Source: JAIEOG01 sp964611895
Lineage (GTDB): Bacteria; Bdellovibrionota; FAC87; UBA2466
Reading direction: 5' to 3'
Length of the DNA: 64,000 nucleotides
Assembly (NCBI GenBank): GCA_964611895.1
Contig: CAZTDN010000007.1
Location: 1-64,000, forward strand
The notes beneath the pieces are model-generated. The model was given only the letters and a program-made list of their open reading frames with translations, searched no databases and was not told the origin of the DNA. Within the stretch, counting starts at the first letter, position 1. Each line of letters starts with the position of its first letter. Positions 43,136-52,332 of the stretch are shown in pieces. Position numbers and translations under genes: made by a program.

Positions 43136-43924
43136 TTACTTATCCATTCTACCCAGGGTTTGGGAAGGGAAATCCCGGCCCCATAGCCTCCAGGATACCG
43201 CCGCACTCAGCACCCTAGCTAAAAAGAGAAAGTTGCCCACCACATACCGTTTGAAGAGGCGCCTGGGTTCAACTGCCAAGCGAAAAAGCCACTCCCAGCC
43301 CCTCTGCCGCATCCAAAGGGGGGCCCTGGGGACTCTACCGCTAACGTAATCCAAAATCGCCCCGCCATTCACTAGCAAGCAAGGGACCTGGCTCGAAGCT
43401 CGCAATGCCATGGAAACCGCTTCCTGCTTGGGCATCCCCATGGCTAATACCACCAAGTCCGGGCGGGAAGTGTGAAACGAACTGACGTATTCAGACATAG
43501 ACCTAAATCCATCTACTTGGGCGACCACTTCCACTCCGTAACGACTCTCCAGCACTTGTGCTGCCCGAGAAAGATAGGGCTCGCGCGTTCCAAACAGAGC
43601 GACTCGGCGCTTCTGATAGCGCGCGATTATCCTCGGGATGAAATCTGTTCCATTGAGATTCAAACCCGGCGCCAACCCGAAAAATCGCTGGGCTATTTCC
43701 ACCCCTTTGCCGTCTCTCAATAACAAATCGGACGCGGCCAGGTTTGCAGCAAATTCGGCTTGTTTAGCAGCAAGATTCACCGCATGCGCATTCAAAAAGG
43801 ACAGAACGGTGGCCGCATGTGGTGTGGAAAGTCGGTTTAGGATGCGTTCGACCCCAGCCTCATCTTCCACCACTTGGAGTTTGGAAAAAACTCTGTGCAC
43901 GCTATTAGCGCTTTGGCTCATCAC
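43136..43924 (-). CDS. WecG/TagA/CpsF-family glycosyltransferase
   Basis: A 262-residue GT26 enzyme. LSFLNAHAVNLA, the active-site LLRDGKGVEIA, LNLNGTDFIPRI, LVVLAMGMPKQEA, VNGGAILDYVSGRVPRAPLWMRQRGWEWLFRLAVEP (in parts) and the arginine-rich RRLFKRYVVGN tail are characteristic. Such enzymes add an N-acetyl-mannosamine-type residue to lipid-linked GlcNAc, usually the second step of repeat-unit assembly. The operon runs from the membrane protein at 45496. Confidence 0.9.
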   Translation of the reverse strand: MMSQSANSVHRVFSKLQVVEDEAGVERILNRLSTPHAATVLSFLNAHAVNLAAKQAEFAANLAASDLLLRDGKGVEIAQRFFGLAPGLNLNGTDFIPRIIARYQKRRVALFGTREPYLSRAAQVLESRYGVEVVAQVDGFRSMSEYVSSFHTSRPDLVVLAMGMPKQEAVSMALRASSQVPCLLVNGGAILDYVSGRVPRAPLWMRQRGWEWLFRLAVEPRRLFKRYVVGNFLFLARVLSAAVSWRLWGRDFPSQTLGRMDK

Positions 43925-43966
43925 TCGCGCAGAACTAGCACAGGCGGTTCCACCACGAAAGAAAAC

Positions 43967-45496
43967 TTAATTTGCAGTACCCTTTAGACTAAACGCCGCA
44001 CTGGCGCAGGATTCGTCTCTTGCTTTGATGATCATCTGATCGGCGTCCCCGTGCCATTGGACCGCACATCGAAAGCCGCCCTCCATCAGGTGATCGGCCC
44101 CCATATCTATTCTGAGTTCATCTATTTCACAGGCCTTAACGGGACCAGATCTCAGCCCCCCTTTTGCAAATTTGACCACGTAACGCACCCCGCGTTTGAA
44201 CTCAAATTCCCCCTCAAATCGCGAAATCGGCTTGTTAAAAGTAAAAGCAATTCCCTCACGACAAAATGAAAGGGGCATGGGGACGCGTTGCAAATCAGAC
44301 GCGGAATCGATTGCAAAAGTTTTTCCCACCGGAAATCCCAAGAAATGGTGCGTTTGGTAGAGACTGACCGCCAAAAGAAAAACGACCGTTACCGAAGGCA
44401 CCCACTTCCAAAACGGGGCAAAATCACCCTCTGAAACTGGGCAATCCGGAGGAATACGAAACCTCTCAATCCCGATAGCCATCAGCAGCAAACAGATGGC
44501 TATCGGGAATTCATTGAGACACCGGATTTCATCGACCATACCCACTTTGAGCATGAAGACGAACAACACGGGCAAAAACCAAAAAAGACGCACAAAGAAG
44601 GGGTCTTTCAAATAACGGTAGTTGAACACCACCAAAATCAGGGAAAACCCTCCCAGGCCCAGGAAAAAGAGCCAGAAATCGAACCTCAAAAGAGTAAAAA
44701 AATTGAAGATGAGTACCCAGTGCCTCATCAAAAAGTTGAGACGAGAAACGCTGAGAGTTTGCTCAAAGCAAAACTGCAAAGCAAAATAAATCACCATGTG
44801 CATTGCGATATGACGCCATTGGGTTTTGCGGGGAACTCTTTTCCAACTCGTCACTACATAAAGAAAAAGCAGACTCAACGCGCTTTCTCTCACCATAATG
44901 CCCAGAGCAAATACCGGGTAATACCAGGCCCAATTCTGTCGATACTGAAAATAGATGCCCCATAAAAAAACGAGCATGATCAGACTGTCGTATGGGTAGT
45001 AGATGCTCGTGCCCTGAGCGATTTTTTGGTATTGAACCACCCAAAAAAAAGACAACGCGATCACAAAGCTAAAAGCACTTCGTTGAAAGAGTCTCGCTCC
45101 GATTCGCCAGAGAGAAAGAGTAATAAGTGAAAGCAGTAACCACTCGTAAAGGACTACGGACACTTGAAGGTCTTTGGGAAGAGTAAGCGCCACCGGGGTG
45201 TGATAAAAAACGTGGCGAATTTTCCCTGTCGGAATTTGAAAGAATCCGTTTAACCCGAAGAACTCCCAATTCGAAGGGCCGAGATCCGCGATTCGCGACA
45301 ATATCCAAAATGACAAATACCGAAACTGAAGAAGATTGTCGTGAACCCCCTCAAAAACATACGCTAAAGACACAGTGTGGTATGCCGAGATTCGCGATAG
45401 AAAATGCAGGGAAGAATAATAGGAGGCGAGCACTAACAACGCCCAGGGAGCACTTTGCAGCAAAATTTTCTGTAGTGCGGACTTCAGCTTTCCCAT
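43967..45496 (-). CDS. Polytopic membrane protein of unknown function
   Basis: The 509-residue product has about ten membrane helices in the first 380 residues (WALLVLASYYSSLHF, SFVIALSFFWVV, FWLFFLGLGGFSLILVVF) and a soluble C-terminal domain of about 120 residues with beta-rich, mostly periplasmic character. The layout fits a GT-C glycosyltransferase or polymerase, but no motif confirms it. It starts the minus-strand operon that includes the TagA-type gene, 91 bases from a divergent plus-strand gene. Confidence 0.55.
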   Translation of the reverse strand: MGKLKSALQKILLQSAPWALLVLASYYSSLHFLSRISAYHTVSLAYVFEGVHDNLLQFRYLSFWILSRIADLGPSNWEFFGLNGFFQIPTGKIRHVFYHTPVALTLPKDLQVSVVLYEWLLLSLITLSLWRIGARLFQRSAFSFVIALSFFWVVQYQKIAQGTSIYYPYDSLIMLVFLWGIYFQYRQNWAWYYPVFALGIMVRESALSLLFLYVVTSWKRVPRKTQWRHIAMHMVIYFALQFCFEQTLSVSRLNFLMRHWVLIFNFFTLLRFDFWLFFLGLGGFSLILVVFNYRYLKDPFFVRLFWFLPVLFVFMLKVGMVDEIRCLNEFPIAICLLLMAIGIERFRIPPDCPVSEGDFAPFWKWVPSVTVVFLLAVSLYQTHHFLGFPVGKTFAIDSASDLQRVPMPLSFCREGIAFTFNKPISRFEGEFEFKRGVRYVVKFAKGGLRSGPVKACEIDELRIDMGADHLMEGGFRCAVQWHGDADQMIIKARDESCASAAFSLKGTAN

Positions 45497-45587
45497 ACGC
45501 CAGCGAATTAGGACTATTCCATGGGTTCCCCACCGCTAGCAACCCGATAGTTCTCAAACAGCTTAATCTAGGGTACTTTTCCGCTTC

Positions 45588-47780
45588 ATGGCTCTCTTAG
45601 ACACGCCCCTCATCTCTGTTTTGATCCCCGCAAGATCCAGCAGCCATTGTCTACAGCCAACCGTGGAAACCCTCGTTTCTCACCTGAAGCCCCGTTACAA
45701 CCAGTTTGAAATCCTTATTGTTTGCAATCGCGCTCCAAGTGAAGCGGACGATGGGACTGAAACCTTGGCAGAGGCTTTGGCGCAGGCCCACCCCGAAGTG
45801 CGAAAAGTAATCCACACCGGCCCACCCGGCAAAGGAATCGCACTGAAAACCGGTTTTCAACACTCAAAAGGTGAATGGGTATTTTTTACGGATTCAGACC
45901 TGCCCTACGACTTGGCCTTTTTTGATGCGGCGAGCAAGTGGCTACTTCACGGAATGGATTTTGTTTCAGGCAACAGACGCTTGTATGAAAGCACCGTAGA
46001 ATGCCCGATTCCCCTCTTGCGGTTTGTAAACAAACGTCACCGACTTGGGATGCGATTCAACTCCTTGATCCGATTCTTTCTAAAGATCCATTCCACTGAT
46101 ACCCAATGCGGCATCAAAGCGATGACCCGTCGATTTGCTTTGCAGGCATTTCAAAAGCAAACCTGCCCTGGGTTCCTATTTGATTTGGAAATGTTCCTCG
46201 TGCGACAAGAGAGTCGCTTTAGAGGCACGGAATTGCCCGTGCGTTATCGAATTGAAGAACAAAAATCCACCGTTCAAATCACCAAAGAAGCGTTTCAGGT
46301 GTTTCGATGGATCCCTCAGATATTTTTTCAGAAAAAGCGAGGACATTACCGTGCCCCCATCCAGCCTCTTCACTGCAGGTCCATCTACCAAGCCATTTTC
46401 AGAAATCGCTGGAAAACAGACCCCGGCACTCAGTTCTTTTTGCTCCTACGGTGGTTCTTCACTCCATTTGAGCATATCTTGTCGTTCTTGCCCCGAAAGG
46501 GAGTCATTCTCGATCTGGGCTGTGGTCACGGACTATCCACATTAGCCTCCGCTCTAGAAAATCCCGACCGCACATTATTTGGCATTGACCACGACGAGAT
46601 CCGAATTGAGGCAGCAAGAAAGTCCGCCGTAGGGATTCAAAATATCACCTTTCAGGTCCAAGACATCCGCGAAACCCTGCCGTCAGCAGATGGTATTTTG
46701 ATTGTAGACAGCATTCATTATTTCACTCCGGCCGAACAGGAACGTCTTTTAAAAAATGTATTTACTGCCCTCAAGCCCGGCGGCGTCTTTGTCATGCGAG
46801 CAATGGATCCTTCTCTGGGCTGGATTTCTAAAGTCAACCAGGCCTATGAATGGCTCGCAATGAAGAGTGGCTTCACTCGCACACAAATAGTGCAAGACAC
46901 CCCTCGCGCACCAGAGGCCTGGAGAGCTTTGCTCTCTGAAGTAGGATTTAGTGTAATTTCAGAACGCTGCTCGAGTGTGTTGTTCGCCGATGTCTTGTAT
47001 GTCTGCCGCAGAAAGCAAGATGAGAAAACCGCCCAAATACCACTCTCACACCCACTCATCACCGCCGATGATTGGGGAATGACCCCCGCCATTAACGAGG
47101 GGATCTTGCACTTAGCGCGAGCCGGAGTGGTCGGACGCGTCTCGATGATGGTTGATGCTAAGTTTCTGACTCATGGTTTAGATCAACTAAAATCCATTCC
47201 CCATATCGAAATGGGGCTACATTTGGATTTCACTTCGCAAGCGGTTGGAAACCGAACCCCACGCTTTCAGACCCCATGGAGTTTCCTTGTTTATCTTTTG
47301 AATCCCTTTATTCCCCGTAGCCAGAAGCACCACTTGGTTGAAAGCGAAGTAGAGCGTCAGCTGTCACTAGCCGAGGCCCACGGGGTTCGTATTTCCTATT
47401 TGGACAGCCATCATCACGTCCATCTTTTTCCACGAATGATTGGATGGGTGGGTCGCTCACTGAGAAAACGGGGCATAAAACAGATCCGCCTTCCTTACGA
47501 TCCCAGCCTCTGGCTTTCCAGAAAGTTTCCGCTTTGCCTGCTGGGAGTATTTGCGCGCCGAAATATTATTCTGCATGGCTTTGCCTATGCCCCATGTTTT
47601 TATCCACAAAAAAAGCACTTTCGATCCTCAGGCATTTTAAAGAAAGCATTGGATCGGAAGTGGGACTTTGAGGTCATAGTTCACCCAGCTCTCAGAGATG
47701 ACTTTGAATCTGCTGGAGTGAAAGACTCCTACCGCGCCGAAAGAATTAAAGAGTTCCAACGCCTCTGTTTTGTTCAGTAA
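45588..47780 (+). CDS. Three-domain fusion: GT2 glycosyltransferase, SAM methyltransferase, YdjC-type deacetylase
   Basis: The 730-residue protein joins three enzymes. Residues ~8-245: GT2 like dolichyl/polyprenyl-phosphate sugar transferases (SVLIPARSSS, GKGIALKTGF, TDSDLP with D102-x-D104, DTQCGIKAM). Residues ~285-475: class I methyltransferase (VILDLGCGHGLSTLA 307-320, FGIDHD). Residues ~487-730: ChbG/YdjC polysaccharide deacetylase (ITADDWGMTPAINEGI with D494 D495, LDSHHHVHLFP, VHPA). Linkers are short. It would link sugar transfer, methylation and deacetylation on one substrate. It is a single-gene plus-strand unit with a start 12 bases after AGGG. Confidence 0.85.
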   Translation: MALLDTPLISVLIPARSSSHCLQPTVETLVSHLKPRYNQFEILIVCNRAPSEADDGTETLAEALAQAHPEVRKVIHTGPPGKGIALKTGFQHSKGEWVFFTDSDLPYDLAFFDAASKWLLHGMDFVSGNRRLYESTVECPIPLLRFVNKRHRLGMRFNSLIRFFLKIHSTDTQCGIKAMTRRFALQAFQKQTCPGFLFDLEMFLVRQESRFRGTELPVRYRIEEQKSTVQITKEAFQVFRWIPQIFFQKKRGHYRAPIQPLHCRSIYQAIFRNRWKTDPGTQFFLLLRWFFTPFEHILSFLPRKGVILDLGCGHGLSTLASALENPDRTLFGIDHDEIRIEAARKSAVGIQNITFQVQDIRETLPSADGILIVDSIHYFTPAEQERLLKNVFTALKPGGVFVMRAMDPSLGWISKVNQAYEWLAMKSGFTRTQIVQDTPRAPEAWRALLSEVGFSVISERCSSVLFADVLYVCRRKQDEKTAQIPLSHPLITADDWGMTPAINEGILHLARAGVVGRVSMMVDAKFLTHGLDQLKSIPHIEMGLHLDFTSQAVGNRTPRFQTPWSFLVYLLNPFIPRSQKHHLVESEVERQLSLAEAHGVRISYLDSHHHVHLFPRMIGWVGRSLRKRGIKQIRLPYDPSLWLSRKFPLCLLGVFARRNIILHGFAYAPCFYPQKKHFRSSGILKKALDRKWDFEVIVHPALRDDFESAGVKDSYRAERIKEFQRLCFVQ

Positions 47781-47839
47781 AATCAGACACAATTCCTTAA
47801 CAAAGTTTTGGTCAAATAAAGCTTGTTTCGGAGGAATGC

Positions 47840-48157
47840 ATGAAAAATCTGGCCAATAAGAAGCCTGCTACGCAACCACAAGAAACCAAGTGCGAATTGG
47901 CCGTCTCCAACCATGACGGGCACTTGCACGCCGCCAACTGTGGCCATAAATCTTATGTCCATGCCGGCCACATTTGCTATGAGCACGAAGGCCATTTTCA
48001 CCACATGCACGGTGACCATGCGCACAAGTGCGCTGGGCCTTTTGTACAGCCACACATCACCCGGCTGCCATCAGAGCAAAAACCGAACGGACGGCCTGCT
48101 CAGATCATCAAACTAGACCCGAGCAGATCCAACAAAAACCAGAACAAAAAGAAATAG
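47840..48157 (+). CDS. Small His/Cys-rich protein, likely metal-binding
   Basis: The 105-residue product has a dense central run (residues ~24-65) with GHLH, NCGH, AGHICYEHEGHFHHMHGDHAH and HKC, about 15 histidines and 4 cysteines, and a charged lysine-rich tail. No signal peptide is present, so it is probably cytoplasmic. Small proteins with this H-x-G-H pattern occur in many bacteria and may chelate or buffer zinc, copper or nickel; the metal is not evident. GGAGGA precedes the ATG. It abuts, tail to tail, the M16 gene at 48159. Confidence 0.75.
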   Translation: MKNLANKKPATQPQETKCELAVSNHDGHLHAANCGHKSYVHAGHICYEHEGHFHHMHGDHAHKCAGPFVQPHITRLPSEQKPNGRPAQIIKLDPSRSNKNQNKKK

Positions 48158-48158
48158 G

Positions 48159-49568
48159 CTATCGGATTAATTCTTCGGGAGTAAACACCCGAGCAATCTT
48201 GAGGCGTTCCTTTTCGGGAACGCCTTTTTGCTCTTCGGCGAGTTGCTTTTCCATCGCCTTAGCATCGGCGACCAAAGTGATCCACCAACCACTTGGCGTA
48301 TGGTGTTCTGCGAGTGCCTTCTTTATTTTATCGTTGCTGACTGATTCAATCGTTTTCTTAAACTCGCTGGGAGACAGCAGCGGAACACCGTAGAGGTGGC
48401 AGTACAGCCGCTTAGAAAGGCGCTTATCAGCGGATTCAAAGTCAAATGGGTAGGAGTTCACTACGCTCTCGTGGGCTAGCTGTAACTCCTCTTTTGAGAC
48501 CCCCTTGGCCATGTATTCGTTCCACATCTGCATAGACTTTTGAATCGTTTTCGTCGTGAATTCCACGGATGGAGTCGACACTATCGCGAACAACCCTTTT
48601 TGAAATGAAGAAGCACCCATCACTCCATAGGTCGAGTTGACTGAATACGTGAACCCCAGTTCTCCGCGTACAATGCGGAATAAACGGGACACCAAAGGTT
48701 CTCCACCAAATGAAAAATTGCCCACATCCAATGCAAAGCGATCCCCATCTTGAGCGGTAATCCCCCCCTGACCCATGATGACCGTACCAGTAGCTGTTCC
48801 GGCCTTGTTTACGACAATAAGTGTGGGTTGTTTTGCCAAGGCAGGTTCGAATGAGCTTCTTTCCGCTTTCATCCCCTCAGGCAAAGCGGCAGTCATTTTC
48901 AGGATCTGATCCCGAATCTCTTTCTCCGGAAGTGGCCCAGAAACCCCGATCACCAGATTCGAACGCGTGTAGTTCTGCTTATAGTAAGCAACAAGGTCTT
49001 TTACTTCGGTTTTCTTGAGGGTAGAGAGAGAACCCGCTCCCGAGCGCTCAAGTGGGGAACCTTCAAAGACCACTTTGCGCAACGCCAGCCCGGCAAGAGC
49101 CCCATTGTTGTTTTTGACGTGATTGATCTCAGCCAAGGTTTCGGTTCGCAGGGATTCGAACTCTTTTTTACTAAATGCCGGTTGAGTCAGCGCTTCCTGA
49201 ATGAGCTTGAAAAAAGCGCCGGTATTCTCTTTGATCACTTCGCCGCTATAAATGATCTTATCGTGAGATGCAGACACATCGAACGCGGCCCCCATGCGCT
49301 CGAGAGCTGACTGAAACTCGCCTCGGCTTTTTTTCTTGGTGCCGCGCATTAGCAGCTCCGACAGGAGATTCGCTACCCCGGCTTTGCCCTTAGGATCGGC
49401 AACGGTTCCGGTGGTAAAAACAATCCGCACCGTGGTTGTGAGGAGTGTGGGATCCGCTTCATAAAAAAAAGTTGGCTCAACCGCTTGCGCTTTAGGCATT
49501 AAAACTCCCTCGATCAAAAGTATGATAAAAATCGACAACCGCGTAAAAGCCGCTCTCCGCGAAGTCAC
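48159..49568 (-). CDS. M16-family peptidase homologue without catalytic motif
   Basis: The 469-residue protein has the M16 two-domain fold with a signal peptide-like start (LSIFIILLIEGVLMPKAQAV). The inverted zinc motif H-x-x-E-H is absent; the corresponding GVANLLSELLMRG has no metal ligands. It still carries the second-domain FRIVRGELGFTYSVNSTYG. Such partners support catalytic M16 subunits. It overlaps the catalytic gene upstream by four bases, so the pair is probably a periplasmic heterodimer. Confidence 0.85.
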   Translation of the reverse strand: MTSRRAAFTRLSIFIILLIEGVLMPKAQAVEPTFFYEADPTLLTTTVRIVFTTGTVADPKGKAGVANLLSELLMRGTKKKSRGEFQSALERMGAAFDVSASHDKIIYSGEVIKENTGAFFKLIQEALTQPAFSKKEFESLRTETLAEINHVKNNNGALAGLALRKVVFEGSPLERSGAGSLSTLKKTEVKDLVAYYKQNYTRSNLVIGVSGPLPEKEIRDQILKMTAALPEGMKAERSSFEPALAKQPTLIVVNKAGTATGTVIMGQGGITAQDGDRFALDVGNFSFGGEPLVSRLFRIVRGELGFTYSVNSTYGVMGASSFQKGLFAIVSTPSVEFTTKTIQKSMQMWNEYMAKGVSKEELQLAHESVVNSYPFDFESADKRLSKRLYCHLYGVPLLSPSEFKKTIESVSNDKIKKALAEHHTPSGWWITLVADAKAMEKQLAEEQKGVPEKERLKIARVFTPEELIR

Positions 49569-50941
49569 TTGGCCTTGCCCTGCTTTTCCGGAGTCACCAC
49601 AATGACCGATCGGTTGCTCGAAACCAGATGGCGCTTGGCGACTTCCTGGATGTCTTTGGGTTTGATTTCATCAAAGGCATCAATAATCTCAAAGCCCCTT
49701 AAGTAGTTGCCCGAAATCATCAAGAACTCGCCCAAACCATTGGCCAGTTCAGAATTGTCGGAGATTTCACTGTAGAGTTTGAGGCGCTCCTGATTGATGG
49801 CCCGATCCAAGTCGGACTTGGTAATAGGCTTTGTCTGAAGCGCTTTGACTTCCTTATCCAATATTTTCAACGCGTCCTTGGCCGTGTAACCCTCGGCTAA
49901 GTCGACCACAAACTCAAACAAGTCGGGCTTTGCCGATGCCCCGCCAAAAGCGGAAACGGCAATACCTTTGTCCACCAGAATCTTGCGCAGACGCGCTTCC
50001 CGCCCTCGAGACAAATGAGTGCTTAATAAAGAAATGGCAGCTGTTTCGGGGGAATCCACCGACGGAATATGGTACCCCACCATCAGTATTTCCGAGGTCG
50101 CCTGCTTATGACTCACGGTCAAACGGCGCTCCTCGGTTTGCTTTGGCTCAACGGGTAGTTTTAGCACTGGGACCGTTTGAGGTTTCATTTTTCCATAATA
50201 CTTGACCAACAAAGGCATCAACTTTTGTTCAGTTGTATCGCCGACAACGATCACAGTCCCGTTATTTGGCGCGTAGAATGTCTTGTAAAAATACTGGGCT
50301 TCTTCGAGTGTAAAGCCCTTGATTTCTTCTTCAGTACCCAAAACCGTATAACGAAAAGGAGCTACCTGGTACGCAGTACGCATCAGTTCATCCCAAGCCA
50401 AACGTCGCGGGCTGTCATTTGCACGACGCAACTCCCCTACGACTGCACCTTTTTCTTTTTCTATAAGGCCGGGATCCAACTTGAGAAACGCCATGCGATC
50501 CGATTCTAATTCGATGATGCGTTCAAGCTGTCCCGAAGGCACACTTTCGTAATAGTTCGTGCGATAAAAATACGTCGTTGCATTTTGCTTTTCCGCCCCA
50601 AGCCGAGAAGTAATCTGATCGAAAACTCCATCTGGATATTTTTCAGAGCCGCGAAACATCATGTGCTCAAACAGGTGAGCCAAACCTGTTTTTTTCAACT
50701 TCGCATCCATCTTTTCATTGAGAGATCCGACGTCAAACCAGATTTGGTATGTCAATACCTCGGCTTGGTGCCTGGGGACCAAAATGACGCGCAGGCCATT
50801 CTTGAGCTTAAACTCCTGGAGGGTGTCTCCATTGAAAAGCTTGTGTGTTTTAACTTTTTCGTACTCTGCAGAGATTCCCATATTTGACCACGCGATAAGA
50901 GTGAAAAGAATTAAGTGCCTGTTTGAAAACTTACCCATCAT
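49565..50941 (-). CDS. M16-family zinc peptidase, catalytic
   Basis: The 458-residue protein has the H-x-x-E-H zinc motif GLAHLFEHMMFRG (H89-H93) and the third ligand glutamate in KGAVVGELRR, with the family's FQ-like and YKTFYAPNNG segments. A signal peptide (KFSNRHLILFTLIAWSNMGISA) exports it. The frame begins earlier, but ATG 50941 is preferred: it lies one base after the stop of the barrel protein gene and starts the signal. It works with the motif-less partner encoded next. Confidence 0.88.
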   Translation of the reverse strand: MMGKFSNRHLILFTLIAWSNMGISAEYEKVKTHKLFNGDTLQEFKLKNGLRVILVPRHQAEVLTYQIWFDVGSLNEKMDAKLKKTGLAHLFEHMMFRGSEKYPDGVFDQITSRLGAEKQNATTYFYRTNYYESVPSGQLERIIELESDRMAFLKLDPGLIEKEKGAVVGELRRANDSPRRLAWDELMRTAYQVAPFRYTVLGTEEEIKGFTLEEAQYFYKTFYAPNNGTVIVVGDTTEQKLMPLLVKYYGKMKPQTVPVLKLPVEPKQTEERRLTVSHKQATSEILMVGYHIPSVDSPETAAISLLSTHLSRGREARLRKILVDKGIAVSAFGGASAKPDLFEFVVDLAEGYTAKDALKILDKEVKALQTKPITKSDLDRAINQERLKLYSEISDNSELANGLGEFLMISGNYLRGFEIIDAFDEIKPKDIQEVAKRHLVSSNRSVIVVTPEKQGKAK

Positions 50942-50942
50942 G

Positions 50943-52313
50943 CTAATGCCGGAAGGAAACCATTGTTTCATTTTCTACGCTGCTTTTCTGATTTTGACTA
51001 TGAGGTTGTTCGACTGCGGGCGCCGCCTGAGAATCCCCGCCGGGAGCGGGGATAGGGGCGACAGGATTCGATGTCTCCTGAGGAACACGATTGCCCCCCG
51101 ACGCTGCGGGCGTTGTCTCGGGTTGCACTGTGACGGCCGTAGCGGATTCCACAGTTGGGCGCGCGCCGCCAAAGCCAAAAGCGAGCCGAAAGGCGATTCG
51201 TCGACTCGAAACGCGTCCAGGCAGTGCGGCCAACTCCTCTGCATAAGTAGCAAAATCAAACTTTACGAAACGCGCGTCCAGCCCAACGCCGAGGGTAATA
51301 TTGCCCTGGCGCAGCCCCATTCGAGCATAGAGCCAATTCCAAAAAAGCGCTTCGGCTCCGAGATTCACGTGTTTCCAAAAACTGCCTGTTCGTGCCCCTA
51401 AGTCCGAATTACTTATCCCGCCTAGAGCAAACTCGGAAAGGTCGAGCAATACGTCTACATATTGAAGCGCCCCGGTTCCTTGGATGCGGGAAACCGCGCC
51501 CAAACTCAACATGCGTGGCAGTGCTGGTGGAGGACCAAAATTTCCCACTCTAAGGAGGGAGAGACTGCTCGCGAGCAGATTGTTCACCGCGAGAGAAAAG
51601 CGCGTCGCAACCCCTGGGATCAAATGGGGAGCCTCATAGCTCACTCCCAAATCGATATCCACACCAGCTCCCGCACCGCCCAAGGTAGTGAGATCGCCCG
51701 AAATACCGGAGTTTTGGGCGATGTCCAAAACCGAATAGGTCTTATGCCCACCGGCCCTAAAAACTCCCTTGAGGTTGGCCGCGCCCACCCAGCCCGGAAG
51801 GATCTGCCTCGAGTACCCAATAAACAGTCCCGAATCTGAAATTGCCGTCAAATCTACGGTGGTATCCAAGCCTCGACCTAAAAGGGCGACATCCACTTTT
51901 GTATCCGCAAGCAAGAGCCCGACGGAAAAATTCTTTTTTAGAAAGTAGATCGAAAGCGGAGCGACATTTCCATAAATCGGACTTCCCTGAAATTGCTCAA
52001 GATCCGCCGCCAACTGCGCTACTGTTCGGCTTCCACCGCGTAGCAGAGTAGAGATAGCCGGTAGAAAACTGGTTGCCCCATCCGCCTTGATAGAAAACAT
52101 AAAACTATTACCGCCCCGATAAGCGTTTAATCCAGCAGGATTGAAGAACAGGGCGTTCTCGTCGTCTGATTGGGCATAAATCGCCCCGCCCATTCCCAAG
52201 GCTCGAACGCTCCGGGAAAGGGAATAATATTCTTTCACTGCATGTGCCGGTGCTGGTGTCAGCCCGGCAATCAGAGCGGCGATAGGAACCAGTAATTGGA
52301 TTGCGTACTTCAA
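50943..52313 (-). CDS. Outer-membrane beta-barrel protein, PorV/TraF-like
   Basis: The 456-residue protein has a signal peptide (LVPIAALIAGLTPAPAHAV) then the signature of the UPF0164/PorV-type barrels: SVRALGMGGAIYAQSDDENALFFNPAGL near the mature N-terminus, followed by many alternating strands. The C-terminal ~70 residues are a Pro/Ala/Gln-rich tail (PETTPAASGG, PIPAPGGDSQAAPA) and probably disordered. It may be an outer-membrane porin-like or secretion-related protein. It is the second gene of a lipoprotein-barrel-M16-M16 operon. Confidence 0.72.
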   Translation of the reverse strand: MKYAIQLLVPIAALIAGLTPAPAHAVKEYYSLSRSVRALGMGGAIYAQSDDENALFFNPAGLNAYRGGNSFMFSIKADGATSFLPAISTLLRGGSRTVAQLAADLEQFQGSPIYGNVAPLSIYFLKKNFSVGLLLADTKVDVALLGRGLDTTVDLTAISDSGLFIGYSRQILPGWVGAANLKGVFRAGGHKTYSVLDIAQNSGISGDLTTLGGAGAGVDIDLGVSYEAPHLIPGVATRFSLAVNNLLASSLSLLRVGNFGPPPALPRMLSLGAVSRIQGTGALQYVDVLLDLSEFALGGISNSDLGARTGSFWKHVNLGAEALFWNWLYARMGLRQGNITLGVGLDARFVKFDFATYAEELAALPGRVSSRRIAFRLAFGFGGARPTVESATAVTVQPETTPAASGGNRVPQETSNPVAPIPAPGGDSQAAPAVEQPHSQNQKSSVENETMVSFRH

Positions 52314-52332
52314 TTGACCCCCGCTTTGCTTT

